Below are positions 55,770-63,995 of a stretch of DNA of 64,000 nt, piece after piece. Numbering within the stretch: position 1 is the first letter of the stretch; every line of letters starts with the position of its first letter. Location: contig CAWCUZ010000002.1 in assembly GCA_963798795.1 (NCBI GenBank), positions 620,001-684,000 of the forward strand, written 5' to 3'. Source of the stretch: CAWCUZ01 sp963798795. GTDB taxonomy: Bacteria; Acidobacteriota; Vicinamibacteria; Vicinamibacterales; SCN-69-37. The notes under the pieces are model-generated. The model was not told the DNA's origin and made no database searches. It saw nothing but the letters and a program-made list of their open reading frames with translations. The position numbers and the translations under genes are program-made.

Positions 55770-56330
55770 ATGAAGCGACCCCTCTGGATTCTCGCGGCCA
55801 TCGTCGTGCTCGGCCTGGCCGCGTGGTGGTGGGCGGGCCGGGGACGCGAAACCGTCGCGATCGATCTCGTCCAGCAGTTCCCGTCGGCGCGTGAGAAACG
55901 GCCGAAGCCGGAATCGTTCGCCGTCGTGGACGCCACGGTCGCCGGCGTCACCAGGCCTGCCATCTTCGTGGAGGGCGCCAGCCGGATCATCTGGCACCTG
56001 ACGATTCCGGACGATGCGGTGCTCAAGTTCAGCCTGGCGCTCAAGGAAGAGGCGTGGACGATCCCCGGCGACGGCGTGCTGTTCCGCGTCGGCATCTCAG
56101 ACGACACGGGCTACCATCCGCAGATCAGCCTGATGGTGAATCCGTACGGCAACCCCGCCGACCGCGAGTGGCGGGACCTGACGCTCGACCTCTCGGAGTT
56201 CGAGGGCAAGTCGGTCGACCTGGTGCTGGCGACGAACACGAGCGCCCCGGGCCCGCCCGGCGCCCCCGCGCCGGACAACCCCAACGGCGATCTGGCGCTC
56301 TGGGGCGCGCCCCGCGTCGTCTCGCGTTGA
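55770..56330 (+). CDS. Membrane-anchored protein of unknown function
   Basis: The 186-residue product has one N-terminal transmembrane helix (PLWILAAIVVLGLAAWWWAG) and a beta-rich extracytoplasmic domain with SRIIWHLTIPDDAVLKFSLA, FRVGISDD and WRDLTLDLSEFEGKSVDLVL. The last pattern is typical of carbohydrate-binding or discoidin-like jelly rolls. Unlike its flanking genes this frame is unbroken. It starts 10 bases after smpB. Confidence 0.7.
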   Translation: MKRPLWILAAIVVLGLAAWWWAGRGRETVAIDLVQQFPSAREKRPKPESFAVVDATVAGVTRPAIFVEGASRIIWHLTIPDDAVLKFSLALKEEAWTIPGDGVLFRVGISDDTGYHPQISLMVNPYGNPADREWRDLTLDLSEFEGKSVDLVLATNTSAPGPPGAPAPDNPNGDLALWGAPRVVSR

Positions 56331-56344
56331 CGGTCCCGGCCGCC

Positions 56345-57504
56345 ATGCCCCCCTCCACGTCCAGCGGCTTGTCGGTGCCGCTGCTCGACCTGGCCGCGCA
56401 GTACGCGCCGATTCGGGACGAGATCCTCGCGGCGATCGCCCGCGTCTGCGACAGCCAGCGGTTCATTCTCGGACCGGAGGTCGACGCGCTGGAGCGCGAG
56501 CTGGCGCGATCGGCTCGAGGTCGGACACGCCATCGCCGTGTCGTCGGGCACCGACGCGCTGCTCGTCGTCGCTGATGGCGCTCGGGGTCGGACCGGGCGC
56601 ACGAGGTGATCACGCCGACGTACTCGTTCTTCGCGACCGCGGGCTGCGTCAGCCGGCTCGGCGCGACGCCGGTCTTCGTCGACATCGACCGAGACCACGT
56701 TCAACGTGGATCCGGCCGCCATCGAACGCGCGCTGTCGCCGCGAACCCGCGCCATCGTGCCCGTGCACCTGTTCGGCCTCTGCGCCGACATGGAGCCGAT
56801 CCTCGAGCATCGCCGGCCGGGCCGGCGTGCCGGTCGATCGAGGACGCGGCGCAGGCGATCGGGGCGCGCTACCGCGGACGCCAGGCCGGCACGATGGGCC
56901 TGGCCGGCTGTTTCTCGTTCTTTCCCTCGCAAGAATCTCGGGGCGTTCGGCGACGGCGGGCTCGTCACGACCCGCGACGAGGCGCTCGCGCGCGAGCTGC
57001 GGCTGCTGCGCAACCACGGCGCGGAGCCGAAGTACTTCCACAGCCGGATCGGCGGCAACTTCCGGCTCGACGCGCTGCAGGCGGCCGTGCTGCGCGTCAA
57101 GGCGCCGCACCTGCCCGCGTGGACCGAGGCGCGGCGCCGCAACGCCGACCGCTACCGCCGGCTGTTCGCACGACGCCGGCCTGGACGAGGTGTTCGCGCT
57201 GCCCGTCGAGCCGGCCGGCTACCGCCACATCTACAACCAGTTCGTCATCCGCGGACCGCGAACGCGATGCGCTCAGGGCCGCACCTGACGGCGCGGCGAG
57301 ATCGGCACCGAGATCTATTACCCGGTGCCCGTTCCACCTGCAGGAGTGCTTCGCCGGCCTCGGCTATCGCGCCCGGCGCTTTCCCGGTCGCCGAGCGCGC
57401 CGCGGCGACGTCGCTGGCCCTGCCGATCTACGGCGAGCTGACCGACCGCGCAGGCGCAGCACGTGGTCGCGTACATCGCGGAGTTCCACGGCGGGCGGCG
57501 ATGA
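56345..57504 (+). CDS. DegT/DnrJ/EryC1-type sugar aminotransferase, many frame breaks
   Basis: This PLP-dependent enzyme would transfer an amino group to a keto sugar nucleotide. Read across frames, the family order is complete: VPLLDLAAQYAPIRDEILAA at the start, AVSSGTDALL, TPTYSFFATAGCVSRLGATP, VDPAAIERALSPRTRAIVPV, EDAAQAIGARYRGRQ, the lysine region FSFFPSKNLGAFGDGG (internal aldimine lysine), YFHSRIGGNFRLDALQAAVL and ALPIYGELT. The coding frame changes about every 100-150 bases, nearly always by +1, which means extra single bases. The segment order is intact, so the functional gene of about 370 residues probably exists and the consensus is wrong. ATG 56345 and the ATGA overlap at 57501-57504 are supported. 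Confidence 0.82.
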
Positions 57505-58390
57505 GGCAGCTCGTGCTGGTCCTCGGCGCCGGCGGCCAGCTCGGCGAGGCGATGGTCGCAGCGACTCTCGGCGCGCGGCACGAAGTCGTGCCGCGCACCC
57601 GCGCCGACACTGGACGTCGCGCGACGCCGCCGCGGTGCAGACGCGATCGCGTCGGTCTGCCCGGACGTCGTCGTCAACTGCGCGGCCTACAACGACGTCG
57701 ACGGGCGCCGAGGACGAGCCGCTCGGCGGCGCTGACGATCAACGCGCTGGCCGTGCGAGCGCTCGCGCGCGCGGCGGCCGAGCATCGACGCGACGCTCGT
57801 CCACTACAGCACCGATTTCGTGTTCGACGGCGACGACCGATCGTCCCTACGACGAGGCACGATCCGCCGAATCCGCGCAGCGTCTACGCGTCTCGAAGCT
57901 GCTCGGCGAGTGGTTCGCGGCCGACGCGCCGCGGCATTACGTGCTGCGCGTCGAGAGCCTGTTCGGCGGCACGCCGCCAGAGCAGCGTCGACCGGCTCCT
58001 GCACGGGATTCTGGAGCGCCGGCGAGCCGGTCCGCGCCGTTCGTCGATCGCACCGTGTCGCCCAGCTACGTCGACGACGTCGTGGAGGCCACGCGCGCGC
58101 TCGTCGAGCGCGGTGCGCCGTCCGGCCTGTACCACTGTGTGAACACCGGATGGACGACCTGGTTCGAGCTGGCGCGCACGCTGGCGGCGCTGGCCGGCCG
58201 GCCCGACGCGGCCATCCAGGCCGTCTCGACCGACGACGTGCCGCTCAAGGCGCGGCGGCCGAAGTTCGCGGCGCTGTCGAACGGCAAGCTCGCCTCCAAA
58301 GCCTTCGCCATGCCGGAGTGGCACGACGCGCTCGCGCGGTATGTGGAACACGCGTTAAGGCAGAAGGCAGAAGGCACAAGGCAGAAGTAA
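57501..58390 (+). CDS. rfbD: dTDP-4-dehydrorhamnose reductase-like protein (RmlD family), several frame breaks
   Basis: The start ATG 57501 overlaps the aminotransferase stop. LVLVLGAGGQLGEAMVAATL is the cofactor-binding motif; CPDVVVNCAAYNDVDG, VHYSTDFVFDGDD and SVY...SKLLGEW follow in other frames and hold the catalytic residues of RmlD. The last 110 residues (RAFVDRTVSPSYVDDVVEAT onward) are in one frame to TAA 58390. Extra bases interrupt the first two thirds, as in the adjacent gene. The C-terminal tail LRQKAEGTRQK comes from an AAGGCAG heptamer repeat that has grown into the gene. It reduces a 4-keto-6-deoxysugar nucleotide; with the rmlC-like gene at 3727 it could act in rhamnose synthesis. 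Confidence 0.82.
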
Positions 58391-58429
58391 GGTCCGTCGT
58401 TCTGCCTTCTGCCTTCTGCCTTCTGCCTT
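58357..58429. terminator. Long heptamer-repeat hairpin between convergent genes
   Basis: Arms of 30 bases at 58357-58386 (AAGGCAG repeats) and 58400-58429 (CTTCTGC repeats) are complementary at 29 of 30 positions, with a 13-base loop that contains the rmlD stop codon. Its position between the ends of rmlD (plus) and the LhgO-like gene (minus) suits a bidirectional terminator. There is no clear U-tract. Confidence 0.7.
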
Positions 58430-58431
58430 CG

Positions 58432-59508
58432 TCATCCCCCCGCCAGATCCGCCACCATCTCTCCAATCGCCAGTGACGCCGTGAGTCCCGGCGATTCGAT
58501 CCCGGCCGCCTGGATGAGCGCCGGCTGCTGCCTGTCACGGGCGATCAGGAAGTCCGCGAATCGCTCGGCCGGCGGGTGCAGCTTGGCGCGGATCCCGCTG
58601 CCGCCCAGGCGCAGATCCTCGAGGGCGACCACGGGCAGGAGCGCTCGCGTCGGCTCGAGAAAGGCCTCGAGCGGCAGCCGATCGGTCTCGTAGTCGGCCT
58701 TCCCGTCCTGGTAGCGGACGGTCGGACCGATCCAGACGGCACCGGAGAGCGTCTTCGTCAAGTGAACGCCGAGACTGTGGCCGGCGCGGTGCGGCACGGG
58801 ATAGACGAGGCCGCGCACGAGCCCTGACGCGCGCGGCGTCAGCTGAGCGTACTCGCCGCGGCAGGGAAAGATCCGGAGCGGCGCGCCGCCACACTGCGCC
58901 GACACCTCGTCGGCCCACAGCCCGGCGGCGTTCACGACCTGCTCCGCCTCGATCCGTTCGCGCGGTGTGACGACGGTCAGCCCGCCGCCGGGCCGCGGCT
59001 CGGCCGCGACGAGCGGCGTACCGCACAGGGTGACGCCGTCACGCGCGGTGAACTCGGCCAGGAGCGCCCGCACGAGGGCCTCGGCCTCGACCCAGCCGGT
59101 GTCGGGCGAGAACAGGGCCCGATCGGCCGCGACGTTCGGCTCGCGCGCGGCCACGAAGGCGCGGTCGACCGGCTCGAGGCGGGCGCCGGTGCCGGCCGCG
59201 AGGTCCACGAGCCGATCCAGCTCCGCCGAGTCGGCCTCGCTCGCCACGATCAGCTTGCCGCAGCGCACGTGCGGAACCTGCCGCGCCTGGCAGAACGCGT
59301 ACAGGCGGTCGCGCCCGTCGACGCACAGCCGGCCCTTGAGCGAACCGGCCGGATAGTAGAGCCCCGCATGGATGACGCCGCTGTTGTGGGTCGACGCCTC
59401 CTGCGCGGGACGCGCGTGCCGCTCGAGCAGGCACACCTCGTGCCCCCGCAGCGAGAGGGCGCGGGCGCACGCCGCGCCCACGACCCCGGCGCCGGCGACG
59501 ACGATCAC
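58432..59508 (-). CDS. lhgO: FAD-dependent L-2-hydroxyglutarate oxidase-like protein
   Basis: The 358-residue flavoprotein starts at GTG 59508, overlapping the upstream glycosyltransferase stop as GTGA. VVAGAGVVGAACARALSLRG is the FAD-binding glycine motif, and EASTHNSGVIHAGLYYPAGS with KGRLCVDG is diagnostic for the LhgO/L2HGDH group within the DAO family. The C-terminal GGSGIRAKLHPPAERFADFL and QAAGIESPGLTASLAIGEMV also match. It would oxidise L-2-hydroxyglutarate to 2-oxoglutarate at the membrane. Its tight coupling to a glycosyltransferase is unexpected, so a different hydroxy-acid substrate is possible. Confidence 0.85.
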   Translation of the reverse strand: MIVVAGAGVVGAACARALSLRGHEVCLLERHARPAQEASTHNSGVIHAGLYYPAGSLKGRLCVDGRDRLYAFCQARQVPHVRCGKLIVASEADSAELDRLVDLAAGTGARLEPVDRAFVAAREPNVAADRALFSPDTGWVEAEALVRALLAEFTARDGVTLCGTPLVAAEPRPGGGLTVVTPRERIEAEQVVNAAGLWADEVSAQCGGAPLRIFPCRGEYAQLTPRASGLVRGLVYPVPHRAGHSLGVHLTKTLSGAVWIGPTVRYQDGKADYETDRLPLEAFLEPTRALLPVVALEDLRLGGSGIRAKLHPPAERFADFLIARDRQQPALIQAAGIESPGLTASLAIGEMVADLAGG

Positions 59509-60401
59509 GAGGAAGACGCCTGACCGCCGATGGACGGACGCGGAAAGAGCCGCGCCGCGCGCACGGCCCGGCGGGCGCGCAGCTCGCCGCGCAGGAACAG
59601 GCCGAGTCGCACCAGCGGCGCCGCGATCAGACCGACCGGTCCGGCGTACTTGCGGAACAGGCAGTAGGCGCTCCGGTGGAACGCGCGAATGGCGGCGGCC
59701 GGGTCGCGCTGGGCCGACGTGCCGACGTCGTGGCGCACGCGCACGTCGGGCACATACGTGCAGCGCCAGCCCGCCTCACGGACGCGGCGGCAATAGTCAG
59801 CGTCCTCCCAGTACATGAAGAAGCGCTCGTCGAACCCGCCGAGCCGGTCGAAGAGGGACCGCCGCGTCATGAGACAGGCGCCCGAGACCCAGTCCACGTC
59901 GACGGGGCCCGCGCCGTCGCGCGCGAGGAGGTTGCGGCGCGACAGCGGGTTGTTCGGAAAATGGCGCGTGAGCCACGTGGCCCGGCCGCCGAACAGGGTC
60001 GACAGGCCGGGAAAACGGCGCGCGGAGGGCTGCACCGACCCGTCGGCGTTGAGCACGCGGGGACCGGCGACCCCGACATCGGGATGCGCCGCGAACCACG
60101 CGCGCAGGTCGCCCAGGAGCGCCGGCTCCACCATCGTGTCGGGATTGAGCAGCAGCAGATGCGGCGACCGGGCGGCGGCCGCGCCGCGATTGACGGCCGC
60201 GGCGAATCCACGGTTCCGGTCCTCGACGAGCACGCGCACGCGGGGATGCCGATCGTGCAGGCGCGCCGCGGCCGCCGGTTCGCTCTCGTTGTCGACGACC
60301 ACCACCTCGTCGTCCGGCCCGAGCGCCGGCCCGAGCGACTGCAGGCAGCGATCGAGGTCGGCGTATGCGTGATAGTTGACGATCAGAACGGCGGTGGACA
60401 C
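59505..60401 (-). CDS. Family 2 glycosyltransferase, rhamnosyltransferase-like
   Basis: The 298-residue GT-A enzyme starts at GTG 60401. STAVLIVNYHAYADLDRCL and EVVVVDNESEPAAA form the donor-binding half, LLLLNPDTMVEP is the metal site (about residue 88), and VSGACLMTRRSLFDRLGGFD with FFMYWEDADYCRRVREAG is the acceptor side typical of the WbbL/rhamnosyltransferase subgroup. A basic, partly hydrophobic C-terminus may bind membrane. It would add a deoxyhexose to a lipid-linked glycan. Confidence 0.88.
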   Translation of the reverse strand: MSTAVLIVNYHAYADLDRCLQSLGPALGPDDEVVVVDNESEPAAAARLHDRHPRVRVLVEDRNRGFAAAVNRGAAAARSPHLLLLNPDTMVEPALLGDLRAWFAAHPDVGVAGPRVLNADGSVQPSARRFPGLSTLFGGRATWLTRHFPNNPLSRRNLLARDGAGPVDVDWVSGACLMTRRSLFDRLGGFDERFFMYWEDADYCRRVREAGWRCTYVPDVRVRHDVGTSAQRDPAAAIRAFHRSAYCLFRKYAGPVGLIAAPLVRLGLFLRGELRARRAVRAARLFPRPSIGGQASSS

Positions 60402-60495
60402 GCGGATTCCATTCTAGCGGTTCATCGTTGGATGTTCCGTGTTCGACCCCTGAACCGCCAGGTTCTGCGTACCCGTGTGCTATCGTGTCGAGCCG

Positions 60496-61461
60496 ATGGC
60501 GTCGCGGCGCGCGTTGATCACCGGGATCACCGGACAGGACGGTTCGTACCTCGCCGAATTGCTGCTGTCGAAGGGCTACGAGGTGTTCGGCCTGACGCGG
60601 CGGCTCTCGGCGGAGAACTACTGGCGCATCGCGCCGTTCGTCGAGCGCCTCACGCTGATCCCGGGCGACCTGCTGGATCAGCTCTCGCTCATTCGCGCGC
60701 TCGAGCGCGCGCGGCCCCACGAGCTGTACAACCTGGCGGCCATGTCGTTCGTGCCGGCGTCGTGGGACCAGCCGATGCTCACCGGCGAGTTCAACTCGCA
60801 GGGCGTGACCCGCGTGCTCGAGGCGGTCCGCGTGGTCGATCCCTCGATCCGGGTCTACCAGGCGTCGTCGTCCGAGATGTTCGGCAAGGTGCGCGAGGTC
60901 CCGCAGCGCGAAACGACGCCGTTCTACCCGCGCAGCCCGTACGGCGTGTCGAAGGTGTTCGCCCACTACATCACGGTGAACTACCGCGAGAGCTACGATC
61001 TGTTCGCCGTCTCCGGCATCCTCTTCAACCATGAATCGCCGCGGCGAGGGCTGGAATTCGTCACGCGCAAGGTGAGCGACGGCGTGGCGCGCATCCGGCG
61101 GGGCCGCACCGGCGCGCTTCGGCTCGGCAACCTCGACGCGCACCGCGACTGGGGCTTTGCCGGCGACTACGTGCGCGCCATGTGGCAGATGCTCCAGCAG
61201 GACGCCCCCGAGGACTTCGTCATCGCGACCGGCGAGAGCCACTCCGTCCGCGACCTGGTCGAGATCGCGTTCGGGCACGCCGGCCTCGACTGGCAGCAGT
61301 ACGTCCGCACCGATCCCGCACTGCTCCGTCCGGCGGAAGTCGATCACCTCGTCGGCGACGCCAGCCGCGCCCGCGAACGGCTCGGGTGGACGCCGAGCGT
61401 CGACTTTGCGGGACTGGTGAAGATGATGGTGGATGCGGACATCGAGCGGCTCGAACGCTGA
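60496..61461 (+). CDS. gmd: GDP-mannose 4,6-dehydratase
   Basis: This 321-residue short-chain dehydrogenase converts GDP-D-mannose to GDP-4-keto-6-deoxymannose, the precursor of GDP-fucose, GDP-rhamnose and GDP-perosamine. ALITGITGQDGSYLAELLL is the Gmd-specific cofactor loop, YQASSSEMFGKVREVPQ and SPYGVSKVFAHYITVNYRES carry the catalytic triad region, and LFNHESPRRGLEFVTRKVSD and GNLDAHRDWGFAGDYV are diagnostic. ATG 60496 places the glycine motif at the usual position. The expected next enzyme (reductase or aminotransferase) is not adjacent; the aminotransferase at 56345 could supply perosamine, which is only a suggestion. Confidence 0.93.
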   Translation: MASRRALITGITGQDGSYLAELLLSKGYEVFGLTRRLSAENYWRIAPFVERLTLIPGDLLDQLSLIRALERARPHELYNLAAMSFVPASWDQPMLTGEFNSQGVTRVLEAVRVVDPSIRVYQASSSEMFGKVREVPQRETTPFYPRSPYGVSKVFAHYITVNYRESYDLFAVSGILFNHESPRRGLEFVTRKVSDGVARIRRGRTGALRLGNLDAHRDWGFAGDYVRAMWQMLQQDAPEDFVIATGESHSVRDLVEIAFGHAGLDWQQYVRTDPALLRPAEVDHLVGDASRARERLGWTPSVDFAGLVKMMVDADIERLER

Positions 61462-61467
61462 ACGGGA

Positions 61468-61500
61468 GGGGACAGGGGGCGCCTTCCAGGCCCTGTCCCC
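61468..61500 (+). terminator. Hairpin just after gmd
   Basis: Perfect 10-bp arms GGGGACAGGG (61468-61477) and CCCTGTCCCC (61491-61500) enclose a 13-base loop, beginning 7 bases after the gmd stop. There is no U-tract, so it is terminator-like by stem strength and position only. Confidence 0.5.
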
Positions 61501-61555
61501 GCAGCCGTTGACGGAGGCTGAACGCGGGCCCGAGATCGATCGGTGCCAGATCGAG

Positions 61556-61603
61556 GGAGGGGCTTCGGCCCCGGCCCGGGCCTGCCTGAAGGCCCGCCCC
61601 TCC
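61556..61603. repeat. Bipartite REP-like palindrome (third class)
   Basis: The outer arms GGAGGGGC and GCCCCTCC enclose inner hairpins GGGGCTTCGGCCCC and GGCCCGGGCC. The two-scale palindromic layout matches the 33.5 and 43.3 kb elements but the sequence differs. It lies between the convergent gmd and pdxA genes. Confidence 0.75.
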
Positions 61604-61624
61604 AGTCTGGCGACCCCAGTCCCC

Positions 61625-62527
61625 TCACGGCCGGGCCTCACGGCGGCTGGCCAATCGCGCCGCCAGCAAGATCGCTTCCACCAGGCTTCCCTCGTTGGCC
61701 ACGCCCTGCCGGGCGATGTCGAACGCCGTGCCGTGGTCGACCGACGTCCGCACGATGGGCAGTCCCAGCGTCACGTTGACCGCCCGGCCGAACGCGAGCA
61801 GCTTCACCGGAATCAGTCCCTGATCGTGGTAGCCCGCGATGACCGCATCGTACGCGCCCCGGGCGGCGCGGACGAAGAGCGTGTCGGCCGGGAACGGCCC
61901 CGCCACGTCGATCCGCTCGGCGCGGGCCTCGGCGACGGCCGGCGCGATCACGTCGCGGTCCTCCGTCCCGAGCAGGCCGTTCTCCCCCGCATGCGGATTG
62001 AGGCCGGCCACGGCCAGGCGCGGCGCGCCGAAGCCGAGCGTCGGCAGGGAGCGGGCGGCCAGACGGATCACGCGGAGCAGCCGCTCGCGGGTGAGCGCCG
62101 CCGGCACCTCCGCGAGCGGAATGTGCACGGTCGCCAGCACCACGCACAGCCGCTCGGACCAGAACATCATGGCCACGTCGTCGACGCCGCACAGATGCGC
62201 CAGCAGATCGGTATGGCCGCGCCACGTGTAGCCGGCCCGTGCGAATGCCGCCTTGTTGATCGGCGCGGTCGCGACGGCCGCGACGCGGCCCGCAAGGGCA
62301 TCGCGCGTGGCCGCGACGATCGCCTCGTGCGCGGCACGCGCCGATCCCGCATCGATGCGCCCGGCCGGATACGCCGCCAGCGCTTCGTCCGTGTGCGGAC
62401 CGTAGATGACGGGATGACACGCGGCGACGACGCGCGGATTGCGCGCGGCCTTGACGGCAATCTCGGGGCCGATGCCCGACGGATCGCCGGCCGTCACGGC
62501 CACCGTCGGTCGGGACGCGCCGGTCAC
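61625..62527 (-). CDS. pdxA: 4-hydroxythreonine-4-phosphate dehydrogenase (vitamin B6 synthesis)
   Basis: The 300-residue enzyme oxidises 4-phosphohydroxy-L-threonine in the DXP-dependent pyridoxal phosphate pathway. VAVTAGDPSGIGPEIAVKA at the N-terminus, ATAPINKAAF and WRGHTDLLAHLCG (metal-binding histidine and aspartate), LNPHAGENGLLG, GYHDQGLIPVKLLAF and TSVDHGTAFDIA are all diagnostic. GTG 62527 overlaps the holB stop as GTGA, which fixes the start and implies translational coupling. Confidence 0.95.
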   Translation of the reverse strand: MTGASRPTVAVTAGDPSGIGPEIAVKAARNPRVVAACHPVIYGPHTDEALAAYPAGRIDAGSARAAHEAIVAATRDALAGRVAAVATAPINKAAFARAGYTWRGHTDLLAHLCGVDDVAMMFWSERLCVVLATVHIPLAEVPAALTRERLLRVIRLAARSLPTLGFGAPRLAVAGLNPHAGENGLLGTEDRDVIAPAVAEARAERIDVAGPFPADTLFVRAARGAYDAVIAGYHDQGLIPVKLLAFGRAVNVTLGLPIVRTSVDHGTAFDIARQGVANEGSLVEAILLAARLASRREARP

Positions 62528-63540
62528 AACTGGACGCTCACCCAGTCGGCCACGAGCTTTGCACTGGCGTTGCCCTCGAGCGACGCCTGACCGCGCGCGA
62601 CCGCCGCGTACGCGGCCGTGACCCGATCCAGATCGAACCGGCCCGCGATCTCGCGCAGCTCGTCGCCGAAGTCCGCGTTCGCCAGCGGCGCGGCCGAGCC
62701 GGCCTGCACCTGCAGCACGCCGAGATCGCGGAGCAGCGTGCCCACGATCGCGAGCCGCGCGCTCAGCGCCTCCCGGTCGCGGCGCTTCGACTTGTGCTGC
62801 ACGAGCGCCGCCGACGCCTTCAGACGCAGCGCCACGCCGCCATCCCGCGCCGCCGCGAGCACCAGGTTCAGCGCGGCCTCGCGGTCGCGCTCCAGATCGG
62901 CCGCCGATCCGCCGGCCAGCGCCAGCGCGCGCTCCACGCTGCCGCCCGAGACGGCGCCGAGCCGCGCGGCCTCGGCAGGCGGCAGAGGGCCTTCCAAGCG
63001 CGACGTGAGCACCCGGGCGACATCGCCCTCGCTGAGGGGACCGAACCGCACCCGGCGGCACCGCGACTGAATGGTCTGCCGGAGCGTGTCGGGATACGCC
63101 GTCACCAGGACGAGCACGACCGACGCGGGCGGTTCCTCGAGCGTCTTGAGCAACGCGTCCTGCGCTTCGTCGGTCAGATCGTCGGCCGGGTCGATGATGA
63201 ACACGCGCCGCGCCACCTCGAACGGCCGGTAGCCGACCACGTCGAGCACGCGTTCGCGCAGCGGCTTGATCTTGATCGACGCGTCGTCGCCCTTGTCGAG
63301 CAGCACGACGTCGCCGTGCCGGCCGGCCGCAATCCGTTTGCAGGTGGGACACACGCCGCAGGCGTCGCCCTGCCGCTGGTTCGGGCAGTTGAGCGCCTGC
63401 GCCAGGGCAACGGCGGTCCGGCGCTTGCCCACGCCCGCCGGTCCGGCAAACAGCAGACTCTGCGGCACGCGCCCGCGGACCACGGCCTCGCGGAGCAGGT
63501 CCACGACGTGGCGGTGTCCGACGATGTCGGCGAACGGCAT
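62524..63540 (-). CDS. holB: DNA polymerase III delta-prime subunit (clamp loader)
   Basis: The 338-residue AAA+ protein belongs to the replicative clamp loader. MPFADIVGHRHVVDLL is the usual start, GPAGVGKRRTAVALA the P-loop (about residue 33), and CGVCPTC with an upstream cysteine forms the zinc module. IIDPADDLTDEAQDALLKTL, EEPP and QSRCRRVRFGPL (the SRC motif) follow. ATG 63540 is preceded by a GGGGA ribosome-binding site. It lies between a PPC-domain gene and pdxA in a coupled run. Confidence 0.92.
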   Translation of the reverse strand: MPFADIVGHRHVVDLLREAVVRGRVPQSLLFAGPAGVGKRRTAVALAQALNCPNQRQGDACGVCPTCKRIAAGRHGDVVLLDKGDDASIKIKPLRERVLDVVGYRPFEVARRVFIIDPADDLTDEAQDALLKTLEEPPASVVLVLVTAYPDTLRQTIQSRCRRVRFGPLSEGDVARVLTSRLEGPLPPAEAARLGAVSGGSVERALALAGGSAADLERDREAALNLVLAAARDGGVALRLKASAALVQHKSKRRDREALSARLAIVGTLLRDLGVLQVQAGSAAPLANADFGDELREIAGRFDLDRVTAAYAAVARGQASLEGNASAKLVADWVSVQL

Positions 63541-63554
63541 GGGCTGGGCGTCCC

Positions 63555-63995
63555 CTACCGCCGATGCAGGTCGAGCAGCCACAAGCCCGTCGCCGGGTCC
63601 TCGCTGCGCTGCACCGGGCGGTCGAACACGGTGATGCTCACTTCGCAGGTGGCCGCCGCGCGGCCGGCAAAGAAGTGGCCGGCGTGCGCGATGCCGTCCG
63701 GCCCGGCAACGGTGACGTGCAGGTGCGCGTACGGCGCGCCCTCTTTCAGGGCCAGATTGCCGACAAGGGCCACGATTTCGACATCGCCGTCGAGCCGGCG
63801 GCGCGAGTACTCCCGGCGGTCGCGGTGGAAGTAGCCGATTTCCACGTCGTAGGCCGCCCCGAGGCCCAGCACGGTTCCGCCGCTGACAGCGGCCGAGCGA
63901 GCCCACTCGACGATCGTGTCCGGAATCGAATCACCGGTCGGGATCCGGAGCAGCGCGATGTCGCGAACGAGAGCCATGCGGGCGTCGGCGGTCAC
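63555..63995 (-). CDS. PPC/DUF296-domain protein
   Basis: The 146-residue protein is a single PPC (plants and prokaryotes conserved) domain: TVLGLGAAYDVEIGYFHRD, VEIVALVGNLALKEGAPYAH, LHVTVAGPDGIAHAGHFFAG and a closing TCEVSITVF. Bacterial members are trimers with conserved histidines that bind metal; DNA binding is known for plant relatives with added AT-hooks, which are absent here. GTG 63995 would overlap an upstream TGA in the GTGA style used repeatedly in this genome; ATG 63977 is an alternative start. Confidence 0.85.
   Translation of the reverse strand: MTADARMALVRDIALLRIPTGDSIPDTIVEWARSAAVSGGTVLGLGAAYDVEIGYFHRDRREYSRRRLDGDVEIVALVGNLALKEGAPYAHLHVTVAGPDGIAHAGHFFAGRAAATCEVSITVFDRPVQRSEDPATGLWLLDLHRR

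Noticed and set aside
55292..57504. Programmed ribosomal frameshifting in smpB and the aminotransferase gene
   Set aside because: There are too many shifts at unrelated sequences with no slippery heptamers; a local sequence-quality problem explains all of them.
52660..62527. Complete dTDP-rhamnose (rmlABCD) pathway
   Set aside because: Only RmlC-like and RmlD-like genes are present; rmlA and rmlB are not in the window, so pathway completeness cannot be claimed.
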